Source of the DNA: Orbaceae bacterium lpD04 | GTDB lineage: Bacteria > Pseudomonadota > Gammaproteobacteria > Enterobacterales > Orbaceae | Length of the DNA: 64,000 bases | Reading direction: 5' to 3' | NCBI GenBank assembly: GCA_036251935.1 | Contig: CP133967.1 | Span: 1,621,488-1,685,487 of the forward strand | Shown here: positions 16,584-26,288 of the stretch, one piece after another | Layout of the letters: every line of letters begins with the position of its first letter | Numbering within the stretch: position 1 is the first letter of the stretch | Program-made: the position numbers and the translations under genes | Notes under the pieces: model-generated | Told to the model about the DNA's origin: nothing | The model's input: only the letters and a program-made list of their open reading frames with translations | Database searches by the model: none

Positions 16584-17651
16584 TCATGTTTTGCGGCTAA
16601 ACAAAAAGTAACTAAGAGCCAAGAAGGCAACACTTGTTAGCATTGCGCCTAATACGGGCGGCAAGCCCATAACAACACTGAGTTGTGCAAATAAGCTATC
16701 TGCAACAAAGAAGATGAAGCCACCAAAGACACCAGTAATAACACGCACGCCCATCGGAACGCTACGTAGCGGACCAAAAATAAACGATAGGGCAAGTAAC
16801 ATCATTACCGCAACCGACAGTGGTTTTAATAGTTTTTTCCAAAATAGTAACTGGTAATTACTTGAATCAAGTTCTGATGATTTTAAGTACTGAGCATATT
16901 TATATAGCCCTGATATTGATAGCGAATCAGGATCTTGAGCAACAATACTGAGTTTATCTGGTGTTATCGTCGTATGCCACTCCATCGACAGCAAATTCGA
17001 GCCTTTCACTTCGCTTGGATCGGTAAGATCTGTCTTATCAACTTGAACAAGCTGCCAAGCATTATTTTCAAATTTACCATACGATGCATGGGTAATTGAT
17101 TCTAATTCACTATTGCTATTTACTAAAAAAATATCAATATCAGCAATCGAATTATCGGATTCAACTTTACCGATATGAACGTAATCATTGCCATCTTTAG
17201 CCCAAATACTATTTTTGTTGGAAATTAGCGACCCACCATAGGCTTTTTCTGAGCGCATATTTCTTGCGGTTTGCTCACCTATTGGCGCAACCCATTCACC
17301 GATCGCCATCACAATTAAAACTAGTGGTATTGCTGTTTTTAGTACGGCTTTAATAATATGTAAGCGGCTAAAACCAGACGTTTGCATCACAACAAGCTCA
17401 CTTTTTGATGCAAGCATGCCAAGGCCAATTAATGAACCAAGTAGGGCGGCAATAGGAAAAAATACCTCTAAATCTTTAGGCACCATCAGTAATGCATATA
17501 ATGCAGCAGATAAAGCGTCATAATCAGCTTTGACACGTCTTAATTGATCAATAAAGCGAATAATGCCCGATAGGCTAACGAGCAAAAATAACGTCATACC
17601 TATCATGCTTAAAATTGTTTTACCTATATAACGATCTAAAATAGATAGCAT
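16584..17651 (-). CDS. lptG: LPS export permease LptG
   Basis: The 355-residue LptG pairs with LptF and the ATPase LptB to extract lipopolysaccharide from the inner membrane and push it onto LptC. The sequence starts MLSILDRYIGKTILSMIGMT, typical of LptG. Three N-terminal helices, a periplasmic beta-jellyroll (about 130-260) and three C-terminal helices (from about 270) are visible. It lies 11 bases after lptF in the same operon. The order pepA, lptF, lptG near a leuX-type tRNA matches the E. coli neighbourhood. Confidence 0.94.
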   Translation of the reverse strand: MLSILDRYIGKTILSMIGMTLFLLVSLSGIIRFIDQLRRVKADYDALSAALYALLMVPKDLEVFFPIAALLGSLIGLGMLASKSELVVMQTSGFSRLHIIKAVLKTAIPLVLIVMAIGEWVAPIGEQTARNMRSEKAYGGSLISNKNSIWAKDGNDYVHIGKVESDNSIADIDIFLVNSNSELESITHASYGKFENNAWQLVQVDKTDLTDPSEVKGSNLLSMEWHTTITPDKLSIVAQDPDSLSISGLYKYAQYLKSSELDSSNYQLLFWKKLLKPLSVAVMMLLALSFIFGPLRSVPMGVRVITGVFGGFIFFVADSLFAQLSVVMGLPPVLGAMLTSVAFLALSYFLFSRKT

Positions 17652-17662
17652 ACAAAATGTCC

Positions 17663-18778
17663 TTATGATGCAAAGCGGCTAGGGATATATCGATAACGAA
17701 ACTTTCTCATTGGTATGCTATCCCAAATATTAAAAATGACTGCCATCAAAAAATAAATACCATTAACAAAGTTAAACCAAAAAGTCGGGTCGATTCGGCC
17801 TTTACTGGCATGTGCTTTAATCGAGCTTTCAAGTAAAAAGTAGACCAAGTAGAGTAAAATTGCGGGTAAGATCCTTGCCAAACGTCCTTGCCTTGGATTT
17901 GATGCACTCATTGGAATAACTAAAAATGCCATTAAAGGAACGGAAATGATTAAAGATACTCGCCAATAATATTCAGCTTTAGATTTTGGTGTATTAATTT
18001 CCCTAAGTTCAGCAAAAGATAACTGTTCAACTTTATCTTTAGCTTCATCTTCTGATAAAACTTGAGTTTTAGGCTTAATAATTGCTTGATAATTATTAAA
18101 ATGAGAAATTCTAAAATCTCTTAATTGAGCTGTCCCTTCATAGCGATTAGCATCATCAAGAACAATGATTTGGTTACCTTCAACATCACTGGCTATTTTA
18201 CCTTTATTCGCCAAAATAACGGATGGGCGAGCAGTATTAACGGGGTCAGTTTGTGCAATAAAAATTTGTTTAATATTGCTATGCTCAACTTGACCAATGT
18301 AAATAACCGAATCACCTTTGGGGGTAGTTTGAAATTGCCCCGCAAGTAGGCCTGCAAGGCTAGGATTGAGTTTAGCGTTTTCAACTAATTGCTCTTCTTG
18401 CACGCTAGACCATGGCCCAAACCAAACCAAATTAGCGGCACTTAAGCAGCAAGTAATAATAGAAAGAAAAACCACTACTTGATAAATGATCCGTTTTTTA
18501 ACGCCGCACGCATACATCGCCACCATTTCACTATCTGTATAAAAGCGACCAAAGGCGACTAAAATACCTAAAAATAGGCTTAGGGGTAAAATCAATTGTG
18601 CCATACTCGATACCCCTAACAATAAAAGGGGCATAACTAAATTATTGGGCACATCACCACTAACCACACTAGAGAGGATCCTTATCAGCTTTTGTGAGAA
18701 AAAGATCATAAATAGGATTAATAAAATGGCTAGTTGTGTTTTGAATGTTTCTTTTATGATGTAACGACGAATAATCAC
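17663..18778 (-). CDS. lptF: LPS export permease LptF
   Basis: The 371-residue LptF starts MIIRRYIIKETFKTQLAILL and has the same layout as its partner: three N-terminal membrane helices, a periplasmic domain (about 130-270) and three C-terminal helices. The conserved cytoplasmic stretch GRFYTDSEMVAMYACGV follows the second helix and contributes to contact with LptB. It is divergent from pepA, with 161 bases between the start codons. lptG follows in the operon. Confidence 0.94.
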   Translation of the reverse strand: MIIRRYIIKETFKTQLAILLILFMIFFSQKLIRILSSVVSGDVPNNLVMPLLLLGVSSMAQLILPLSLFLGILVAFGRFYTDSEMVAMYACGVKKRIIYQVVVFLSIITCCLSAANLVWFGPWSSVQEEQLVENAKLNPSLAGLLAGQFQTTPKGDSVIYIGQVEHSNIKQIFIAQTDPVNTARPSVILANKGKIASDVEGNQIIVLDDANRYEGTAQLRDFRISHFNNYQAIIKPKTQVLSEDEAKDKVEQLSFAELREINTPKSKAEYYWRVSLIISVPLMAFLVIPMSASNPRQGRLARILPAILLYLVYFLLESSIKAHASKGRIDPTFWFNFVNGIYFLMAVIFNIWDSIPMRKFRYRYIPSRFAS

Positions 18779-18862
18779 GTATTAAGCCTGCAAACTGTAA
18801 AATTCATAAAATAAATTGATTCATTATAACGTGAAATCCTATTTTCCGTTATTAATTTTTTG

Positions 18863-18890
18863 TTGATATGAATTTGTTACGCGTTAGAAT
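18863..18890 (+). promoter_or_regulatory. Probable pepA promoter
   Basis: TTGATA (18863-18868) and TAGAAT (18885-18890) are separated by 16 bases, 50 bases upstream of the pepA ATG. Both hexamers differ from the sigma-70 consensus by one base. Confidence 0.5.
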
Positions 18891-18908
18891 GGTGACATTA
18901 CATTCTAA
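18884..18908. promoter_or_regulatory. Inverted repeat overlapping the pepA -10 element
   Basis: TTAGAATG (18884-18891) and its exact complement CATTCTAA (18901-18908) flank 9 bases. The repeat covers the -10 element and the likely transcription start of pepA, a position typical of an operator. Confidence 0.5.
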
Positions 18909-18939
18909 ATAATAAAAATATTTATTTAAGGGATTTTTC

Positions 18940-20424
18940 ATGAATTTTGAAATTAAAAATAATGCTGTGTTTAAACAAAAAGTTGATTGCTTAATTTTAC
19001 CTGTTTATCAAGATAAAACGCAATTAGATACGTTACAAGAATTTGAACAGTTAACTCACAATCTCGTTAGTGGTTTAATCAAAAAAGGCGATTTTCATGG
19101 AAAATTAGGTGAAACCTTGGTCCTTTATAATCTCCCTAACATTACAGCAAGTAAAGTTTTACTTATCGGTATTGGTGATAAAAAAAGTAATATCGTCGAT
19201 AGCGCTAATAAAATAAGCCAAAGTGTTGCAAGCCAACTGACAGCATTAAATAGTAAACAAATCGCTGTTGCAATGCCAAATTTAACAAAAACAGAGGTAT
19301 ATAGTTTTGTTAGGCGCTTTATTGAAGGCATTATTTATAATTGTTACCACTTTGATCAATACCAAAGCACTAAAGCTGATAAAATTAAAACAGAAAAAAT
19401 CGTATTATCGATTACTGATAAAACGCTAGTAGAGCAAGCTAAGTTAGGATTAACCCATGGTAGCGCCATTGCTAAAGGCGTTGCGGCAACAAGAACAATT
19501 GCAAATCAGCCCTCTAACGTATGTAATGCGCAATATTTAGCTGATAGCGCGAAACAACTAACCGAGCAGTTTAGCAACTTAAAAGCCTCTTATTATGATG
19601 AAAAAGCATTAGCCAAATTAGGTATGAATGCGTATTTGGCCGTTGGGCAAGGTTCACAAAATGAATCAATTATGACCGTAATTGAATATCGTGGCGCTAA
19701 AGATAAAAAGGCGCAGCCCATCGTTTTTGTCGGTAAAGGGTTAACGTTCGACTCAGGTGGAATATCGATTAAACCTTCTGCTGGCATGGATGAAATGAAA
19801 TACGATATGTGCGGCGCTGCAACCGTTTATGGCGTAATGCAAACCATTGCAGAATTAAATTTGCCGGTTAACGTAATTGGCGTTATGGCTGGATGTGAGA
19901 ATATGCCAGGTACTGGCGCTTATCGCCCTGGGGATATTTTAACAACATTATCGGGCCAAACGGTTGAAGTTATTAATACTGATGCTGAAGGTCGCTTAGT
20001 ATTGTGTGATGTATTAACTTTTGTTGAACGTTTTAAACCAGCTTGTGTTATTGATATTGCAACCTTAACCGGCGCTTGTATTGTAGCGTTAGGTCATCAT
20101 TATACTGGCATTATGGGAAATGATAATAAACTTGTTGAACAGTTAGTTACAGCCTCAAATCAATCGAATGATAAAGCTTGGCAGCTACCGCTAGATGATG
20201 ATTTTCAACAGCAAATCAAATCAACATGCGCCGATATTGTCAATTCAGCAGGGCGAGATGGTGGAACCATTACAGCGGCTTGCTTTTTATCTCGTTTTAC
20301 TAAAAATTATCATTGGGCTCACCTTGATATTGCAGGCACAGCTTGGGTATCTGGTGCTAAAAAAGGGGCGACCGGCCGCCCAGTTAGCCTATTAGTTGAA
20401 TATTTATTACGGCAGGCTCGTTAA
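18940..20424 (+). CDS. pepA: Leucyl aminopeptidase PepA
   Basis: PepA is a hexameric M17 metallo-aminopeptidase that trims N-terminal residues from peptides. In E. coli it also binds DNA in Xer recombination and carAB control. The 494-residue protein has the metal/active-site block VGKGLTFDSGGISIKPS (near 262-278), the M17 signature NTDAEGRL (346-353), and the conserved MKYDMCGAA segment. An AAGGGA ribosome site precedes the ATG. It is divergent from lptF and 66 bases upstream of holC, matching the E. coli pepA-holC-valS order. Confidence 0.96.
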   Translation: MNFEIKNNAVFKQKVDCLILPVYQDKTQLDTLQEFEQLTHNLVSGLIKKGDFHGKLGETLVLYNLPNITASKVLLIGIGDKKSNIVDSANKISQSVASQLTALNSKQIAVAMPNLTKTEVYSFVRRFIEGIIYNCYHFDQYQSTKADKIKTEKIVLSITDKTLVEQAKLGLTHGSAIAKGVAATRTIANQPSNVCNAQYLADSAKQLTEQFSNLKASYYDEKALAKLGMNAYLAVGQGSQNESIMTVIEYRGAKDKKAQPIVFVGKGLTFDSGGISIKPSAGMDEMKYDMCGAATVYGVMQTIAELNLPVNVIGVMAGCENMPGTGAYRPGDILTTLSGQTVEVINTDAEGRLVLCDVLTFVERFKPACVIDIATLTGACIVALGHHYTGIMGNDNKLVEQLVTASNQSNDKAWQLPLDDDFQQQIKSTCADIVNSAGRDGGTITAACFLSRFTKNYHWAHLDIAGTAWVSGAKKGATGRPVSLLVEYLLRQAR

Positions 20425-20490
20425 TTTTTTTGTTGTAATAGCAAATTCTAGTATAAAATTTAAAGATATCATTAAGTGGAGTAATAATAG

Positions 20491-20943
20491 TTGAAGAAAG
20501 TTATATTTTACCTGATCGAAGATGAAGCGCAGCTTGCTGATAAACTATTATTACCCCATGAAAAATTGGCTTGTGAAAAAATTATTGCTAGTTGGCAACA
20601 AGGATTTCGTATCCTTGTTAACTGTCAAGATCAGCTACAAGCTGAAAAGATAGATGAATACCTATGGCAACAAGATTCAGCAAGTTTTGTACCGCATAAT
20701 TTAGTTGGTGAAGGCATGCCTAGTGGCTCACCAGTTGAAATAGCTTGGAGTGGTAAAAAAGGGAATAACAACCGCCACTTACTGATAAATTTACAAGAAT
20801 CATTTCCAGAGTTTGCAACAATGTATCGAGAGATCATTGATTTTGTGCCCTTTGAAAATCGATTAAAAATGCTAGCACGAGAGCGTTATATTGCTTACAA
20901 AAATGTCGGCTTCAATTTAAAAACCATCAACGTAAAAGCATAA
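20491..20943 (+). CDS. holC: DNA polymerase III chi subunit HolC
   Basis: Chi links the clamp loader to single-strand DNA-binding protein. The 150-residue protein has the family start KKVIFYLIEDE and the conserved block ACEKIIASWQQGFRILVNCQ. It also has EKIDEYLWQQDSASFVPHNL, a Gly-Ser-Pro loop, and the C-terminal AR.RY.AYK..GF region. The start codon is TTG, preceded by GTGGAG at nine bases. Position between pepA and valS is as in E. coli. Confidence 0.93.
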   Translation: MKKVIFYLIEDEAQLADKLLLPHEKLACEKIIASWQQGFRILVNCQDQLQAEKIDEYLWQQDSASFVPHNLVGEGMPSGSPVEIAWSGKKGNNNRHLLINLQESFPEFATMYREIIDFVPFENRLKMLARERYIAYKNVGFNLKTINVKA

Positions 20944-21109
20944 TGATTGGGAAATAATACCTGTTTTATGTCGAATAATTGAGTTTATCTGATTTTTATC
21001 GGTTACCAATCGCATTATTCCATTTTTATCTATGCGCAATTTGTTGTAGAATATTGCCCATTTATTTGTATTTATTGTTTGCCCTATGTGGCTGGATCTG
21101 AAAAGTATT

Positions 21110-23977
21110 ATGAAAATAACATTAGATAAAACCTATAATCCTCAAGAGATTGAACAACCCATCTATACACATTGGGAAAACAGTGGCTACTTTAAGCCTA
21201 ATGGCGATAAATCTGCGCCAAGTTACTGCATCGCAATTCCGCCACCAAATGTTACCGGCAGTTTGCATATGGGTCATGCTTTCCAGCAAACTATTATGGA
21301 TGCACTGATCCGTTATTACCGCATGCAAGGTAATAATACCTTATGGCAATCGGGTACCGATCATGCAGGTATTGCAACCCAAATGGTGGTTGAGCGCAAA
21401 ATTGCAGCGGAAGAAAATAAAACCCGACACGATTATGGACGTGATGCTTTTATTGACAAAATTTGGCAATGGAAAGCCGAATCCGGTGGCAGCATAACGA
21501 AACAAATGCGCCGTTTAGGTGACTCAGTTGATTGGGATCGTGAACGCTTTACCATGGATGACGGTTTATCAAACGCGGTTAAAGAAGTTTTTGTTCGCTT
21601 ATATAAAGAAGATTTGATCTATCGAGGCAAACGACTCGTTAACTGGGATCCAAAATTACGCACAGCGATCTCAGATCTAGAAGTTGAGAATAAAGATGTT
21701 AAAGGATCAATGTGGCATATTCGCTACTCGCTGGTAGATGGCGCAAAAACCGCTGATGGAAAAGACTATTTAGTTGTTGCAACAACTCGGCCTGAAACTT
21801 TACTCGGTGATACTGGTATTGCAGTTAATCCTGAAGATCCAAGATACAAAGCCCTTATTGGTAAATATGTTATGGTGCCATTTGTTAATCGACGTATCCC
21901 GATTTTAGGTGATGAACACGCCGATATGACCAAAGGTACTGGCTGCGTAAAAATCACACCGGCTCATGATTTTAATGACTATGAAGTAGGTAAACGCCAT
22001 AATCTACCAATGATTAATATTTTTACCTTTGATGGTGATATTCGCCAGCAAGCTGAAGTATTTAATACCAATGGTGAAGCATCAACAGACTACAGCGCTG
22101 ACTTACCATCGCAATATCAAGGTTTAGAGCGCTTTGCAGCTCGTAAAGCGATCGTTGCTGCGTGTGAAGCATTCGCTATTTTAGATAAAATTGAACCCCA
22201 TGATTTAACCATTCCTTATGGCGATCGTGGCGGGGTTGTGATTGAGCCAATGCTTACCGACCAATGGTATGTAAGAACCAAGCCACTTGCAGAAGTTGCG
22301 ATTGATGCGGTTAAAAGCGGTGAAATCCAGTTTGTACCAAAACAATATGAAAATATGTATTTTTCGTGGATGAATGATATCCAAGATTGGTGTATTTCAA
22401 GGCAATTATGGTGGGGACATCGAATTCCGGCTTGGTATGACGAGCAAGGCCATGTTTATGTTGGCCGCACGGAAGATGAAGTTCGACGTGAAAACAACAT
22501 TGCAAGTGACATCAAATTAACCCAAGATGATGACGTACTTGATACTTGGTTCTCGTCAGGGCTTTGGACATTCTCAACCTTAGGTTGGCCTGAAAATACC
22601 GATGACTTAAAAACCTTCCATCCAACCGATGTATTGGTGACCGGTTTTGATATCATCTTCTTCTGGGTTGCCAGAATGATAATGCTAACCATGCACTTTA
22701 TTAAAGATGAAAATGGCAAGCCACAAGTACCGTTTAAAACGGTCTATGTCACTGGCTTAATTCGTGATGAAGAAGGACAAAAAATGTCTAAATCTAAAGG
22801 TAACGTAATTGATCCTTTAGATATGATTGATGGGATCTCATTATCTGATTTATTAGCAAAACGTACTGGTAATATGATGCAGCCTCAGTTAGCTGAAAAA
22901 ATAGCTAAACGCACTGAAAAACAGTTCCCAAATGGCATTGAACCTCATGGCACCGATGCGCTGCGCTTTACGTTAGCAGCCCTTGCATCGACTGGTCGTG
23001 ATATTAATTGGGATTTAAAGCGTTTAGAAGGTTACCGTAATTTTTGTAATAAACTTTGGAATGCCAGCCGCTACGTACTAATGAATACCCAGGAGCATGA
23101 TTGTGGCTTTAATGGCGGTGAGCTAGAATATTCATTAGCCGATAAGTGGATCTTAGCTGAGTTTAATCAAACGATTAAAGCCTATCAAGAAGCGTTTGCA
23201 ACGTATCGTTTTGATATGGCGTCGGGTATATTATATGAATTTACTTGGAATCAATTTTGTGATTGGTATTTAGAGCTAACCAAATCAGCGATTGCTAATG
23301 GTAATGCAAATCAGCAGCGCGCAGCTCGCCATACATTAATCTCAGTACTTGAAGGATTGCTAAGGCTTGCTCATCCAATTATTCCATTTATTACCGAAGC
23401 AATTTGGCAAAATGTAAAAGGGTTAATGGGGATCACAGCTGACACGATTATGCTACAAAAAATGCCAACATATGACGCTAAATGGCATGATGAACAAGCT
23501 GTTAACGACCTTAATTGGATAAAACAAGTCGTTATCGCAGTACGTAATATTCGTGCTGAAATGAATATAGCACCAAGTAAAGCATTAACATTACTGATTA
23601 GAGATGCTAGTGCTATCACGCACCGTCGCATAAGTGACAATGTCACATTTATTGAGTCATTAGCGCGTTTATCTGAAATTATTATGTTAGATGACGGTGA
23701 AAAAGGACCAATGTCGGTAACGAAATTAGTTGAAGGTGCTGAATTACTAATTCCGATGGCTGGCTTAATTAATAAAGACGATGAGCTTGCTCGTTTACGT
23801 AAAGAAATTGAGCGCATGGATAATGAAATTAATCGTATTACGACTAAATTATCTAATCCTGGTTTTGTTGATAAAGCGCCTGAAGCGGTAGTTGCTAAAG
23901 AGCAAGAAAAACGCCAAGGTTACCAAGATGATAAAGTAAAATTATTAGAACAGTACGCTGAAATCGAAAAACTGTAA
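21110..23977 (+). CDS. valS: Valyl-tRNA synthetase
   Basis: This class I enzyme charges tRNA-Val and edits misacylated threonine. HIGH-type motif HMGH lies in [13 protein letters not shown] near residues 40-52, and KMSKS is in [10 protein letters not shown]. The editing domain ([12 protein letters not shown]) lies between them and a C-terminal coiled coil (about 885-950) ends the protein. An in-frame ATG at 21086 would add eight residues, but homology begins at [17 protein letters not shown], so I prefer the ATG at 21110 (955 residues). Neither start has a strong ribosome site. A clear terminator follows. Confidence 0.95.
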   Translation: MKITLDKTYNPQEIEQPIYTHWENSGYFKPNGDKSAPSYCIAIPPPNVTGSLHMGHAFQQTIMDALIRYYRMQGNNTLWQSGTDHAGIATQMVVERKIAAEENKTRHDYGRDAFIDKIWQWKAESGGSITKQMRRLGDSVDWDRERFTMDDGLSNAVKEVFVRLYKEDLIYRGKRLVNWDPKLRTAISDLEVENKDVKGSMWHIRYSLVDGAKTADGKDYLVVATTRPETLLGDTGIAVNPEDPRYKALIGKYVMVPFVNRRIPILGDEHADMTKGTGCVKITPAHDFNDYEVGKRHNLPMINIFTFDGDIRQQAEVFNTNGEASTDYSADLPSQYQGLERFAARKAIVAACEAFAILDKIEPHDLTIPYGDRGGVVIEPMLTDQWYVRTKPLAEVAIDAVKSGEIQFVPKQYENMYFSWMNDIQDWCISRQLWWGHRIPAWYDEQGHVYVGRTEDEVRRENNIASDIKLTQDDDVLDTWFSSGLWTFSTLGWPENTDDLKTFHPTDVLVTGFDIIFFWVARMIMLTMHFIKDENGKPQVPFKTVYVTGLIRDEEGQKMSKSKGNVIDPLDMIDGISLSDLLAKRTGNMMQPQLAEKIAKRTEKQFPNGIEPHGTDALRFTLAALASTGRDINWDLKRLEGYRNFCNKLWNASRYVLMNTQEHDCGFNGGELEYSLADKWILAEFNQTIKAYQEAFATYRFDMASGILYEFTWNQFCDWYLELTKSAIANGNANQQRAARHTLISVLEGLLRLAHPIIPFITEAIWQNVKGLMGITADTIMLQKMPTYDAKWHDEQAVNDLNWIKQVVIAVRNIRAEMNIAPSKALTLLIRDASAITHRRISDNVTFIESLARLSEIIMLDDGEKGPMSVTKLVEGAELLIPMAGLINKDDELARLRKEIERMDNEINRITTKLSNPGFVDKAPEAVVAKEQEKRQGYQDDKVKLLEQYAEIEKL

Positions 23978-23998
23978 TTTAAGCGAAATGTTACTTTT

Positions 23999-24028
23999 AA
24001 AGCCTGCTAATCAAGCAGGCTTTTTTTA
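23999..24028 (+). terminator. Intrinsic terminator after valS
   Basis: AAAGCCTGCT (23999-24008) and AGCAGGCTTT (24014-24023) flank a 5-base loop and run into seven T in total. It ends the pepA-holC-valS transcript. Confidence 0.93.
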
Positions 24029-25515
24029 TACTAAAAATAAGCGACTAACACATAAAAATAATGAAACATATCACCATAAATAGATAGTAGAGCCAAAATC
24101 TTCATCAAATTAATCATTACAAATATTTTGCACGACAAACCAATCATATAAAAATAGAATAGGGGAGGCTCACTCAGCACAGCCAATACGGACAATAACA
24201 AACGTATTGAAATCATAAATAAAAATCACCTTATCATTACACTGTCACTTAAATTATTATATTAACCATGATAAATATCGATAAAGTCATCAAGATCATC
24301 GATATGTGGTTATTATGAAGGCTAAATAGCAATATAAGTGTAAATATATCGTTACAATAAAACTCATTCACAAGTTATCCACAAGCAAGAAACATTAAGA
24401 ACTATTTTTTCTTAACATTAAGAAATGTATCATTTTTTAATGCGCATTTTATGCGTTATGAATAATTTATTCCAAGTAAGTAAGGTATTGGCTTATAAAT
24501 GACTTTGAGCCATTTTCATTTAGCAAATAACCTAAGCAATAAACCTAAATACCCACAAAAACCGTGTGTAAAACGGTTGATAACTAACAAATCCTGATCT
24601 GATTCAAGGCGTTATTCGTAAGGACGAAATATAACCATAAGCATTAGAAAATTTAATCGCACACTAAAAGCGACTTAATTAATACGTTCCTTCAGCGAAT
24701 TTATCCGGTTATTTGACGAGTTCAATGCATTTTAGTATCAGTAAATGGTTTTAAATAAGCGGTATTTTATTTGCGCTATAAGTTTACATCTTCCTTTATA
24801 AGATATTTGTAATTTGATAAGCATTAAATTGGAACATCAAATAACGCTAACATAGGCAATTATTTGCAGCGCATTAATTTAATCAAATATATTTCAATCA
24901 TTTTAATAATATCGAATTTACGATCAAATCATTATTTGATCAGTCATAAAACATTTAATGGCAACATTAAACCTTCAGAGTTTGAAAATAGCTCAAAACT
25001 GTATAAATACACAGTTTAACATAATATACATTATTCTAATGAATTGATTTTAAACGATATTTATTTATTTTCATAAGATAAGTTATTTTATACGATAAAT
25101 TTTGAATATCGATCACACAAGTAAGGCGTTACCGTTTGGCGTAAAAAATTTTGTAAAGATTTTTATATTGTTTGAGTTATTAATTTGGTTAACTTCGTTT
25201 GTTGCTTAAAAATCTATCTTGGTTCGCATAATGTATATTATGTTAAACAAGATATTATTTATAATTAATATTAATCAACATCATACCTATCACCACTCTT
25301 TATAAGTAAATACACACTAACCAAAAGAATATTTTCATCTTTCAGCCAAGTTAAGGCTATTTTTACAGTGAAAAATTAGTGCCCAAAAAATAAAATAATG
25401 TTCTTTTAGATAAAATTATTTAAAATATTTACCAAATAATAATAGGTAATTCTTGAGATTTAGAATAAAACTGGTAATCTTGTCATGCGTTATCATCAAA
25501 GTTGATTACTTCACC
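24029..25515. other. Long AT-rich region without a convincing gene
   Basis: About 1.49 kb separates the valS terminator from the fnr start. I find no ORF with family similarity. Two DnaA-box-like 9-mers lie side by side: TCATTCACA (24364-24372, one mismatch) and TTATCCACA (24375-24383, exact). Inverted repeats include GATCAAAT/ATTTGATC (within 24920-24945) and CATAAT/ATTATG (near 25228-25243). GATC sites are scattered, not dense. Possible contents are a decayed gene, a long fnr regulatory region or small RNAs. Confidence 0.5.
25265..25278. promoter_or_regulatory. FNR-box-like site upstream of fnr
   Basis: TTAATATTAATCAA differs from the FNR consensus TTGAT-N4-ATCAA at one base. It lies about 240 bases before the fnr ATG. 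E. coli fnr is autoregulated, so a site here would make sense, but one such 14-mer is expected occasionally in DNA this AT-rich. Confidence 0.25.
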
Positions 25516-26235
25516 ATGCAAGATATTTATAAACCACTGCGTTCTAAAAGTTATTCAGTGCCATGTGAACTTTGTAGTATCGGTTCAATGTGCATTCCGA
25601 TGTTGTTAAGTAATACTCTTCATACTGTATTAAACCGAAAGCATGAATTTACTAAGGATCAAGTTGTTATCCATGAAGGAACACCCTTTCAAAAACTCTT
25701 TATTATTCACTCTGGTGCATTGAAAACCTATGTCACTGTGAATGGTGTCGAGCAAATAAATGGTTTTTATCTACCTGGCGATATCGTTGGATTAGATAGT
25801 ATTTCGAATAATAAATACAACAACTCAATAAAAGCATTAACCAATACCCTTACATGTGAATTGGAATATGATGAAGTTAAAAAACTCATTAGTCAGAACG
25901 CTCAAGTTCGAGATATGATTTTAGACTTAATGAGTAAAGATATACTTAATTATCAAAAGCTTGTATTATCATATTCACAAAAAAATGCAGAAGAAAAACT
26001 GGCTTCGTTTATTTATTCTTTATATTCAAGGTATGCTCAGCGTGGTCACACATCACTTAATATTAAATTATCGATGAGTCGTTCTGATATTGCAAATTAT
26101 TTGGGAATAACAATCGAAACGGTAAGTCGTATTTTAACTCGCATGCAAGAAACAGAAATATTGAGTGTTAAAGGTAAATATATTTCTATCAAAAATATCT
26201 CAGCTCTAGCTCGTTTAGCCGCTGAAAATATTTAA
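25516..26235 (+). CDS. fnr: FNR, oxygen-sensing transcription regulator
   Basis: FNR binds a 4Fe-4S cluster and switches anaerobic metabolism genes when oxygen is absent. From the ATG at 25516 the protein is 239 residues. Cluster ligands C17, C20 and C26 keep the E. coli CX2CX5C spacing, with the fourth at C114 (LTCELEY). A cNMP-type beta-roll is followed by a dimer helix (KNAEEKLASFIYSLYSRYAQRG) and a winged helix. Its recognition helix has E-T-V-S-R, the residues reading TTGAT half-sites. A TTG at 25453 could extend it by 21 residues with no homology; I reject that start. All ligands are present, so the sensor should be functional. Confidence 0.95.
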   Translation: MQDIYKPLRSKSYSVPCELCSIGSMCIPMLLSNTLHTVLNRKHEFTKDQVVIHEGTPFQKLFIIHSGALKTYVTVNGVEQINGFYLPGDIVGLDSISNNKYNNSIKALTNTLTCELEYDEVKKLISQNAQVRDMILDLMSKDILNYQKLVLSYSQKNAEEKLASFIYSLYSRYAQRGHTSLNIKLSMSRSDIANYLGITIETVSRILTRMQETEILSVKGKYISIKNISALARLAAENI

Positions 26236-26288
26236 TTTAGTAACAAGAAACTAGTGACGTTGTCACTGTTTATAAGGTTTATTTTTAT

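Noticed and set aside
23371-23817. Minus-strand ORF of 148 codons inside valS
   Set aside because: Fully antisense to a well-matched valS domain, with no family similarity.
24031-24216. 61-codon minus-strand ORF, hydrophobic, with AAGGTG about nine bases before its ATG
   Set aside because: It sits in A/T-rich spacer beside the valS terminator, has no recognisable family, and hydrophobic chance ORFs are common in such DNA. Kept only as a possible small membrane protein.
24364-24383. Paired DnaA-box-like sites as a replication origin
   Set aside because: Only one exact box, few GATC sites, no tandem AT-rich 13-mers, and none of the usual origin neighbours (mnmG, mioC, dnaA). Not enough for an origin call.
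25453-25515. TTG start giving a 260-residue FNR
   Set aside because: The extra 21 residues have no counterpart in the family; the ATG at 25516 puts the cysteines at the expected distance from the N-terminus.
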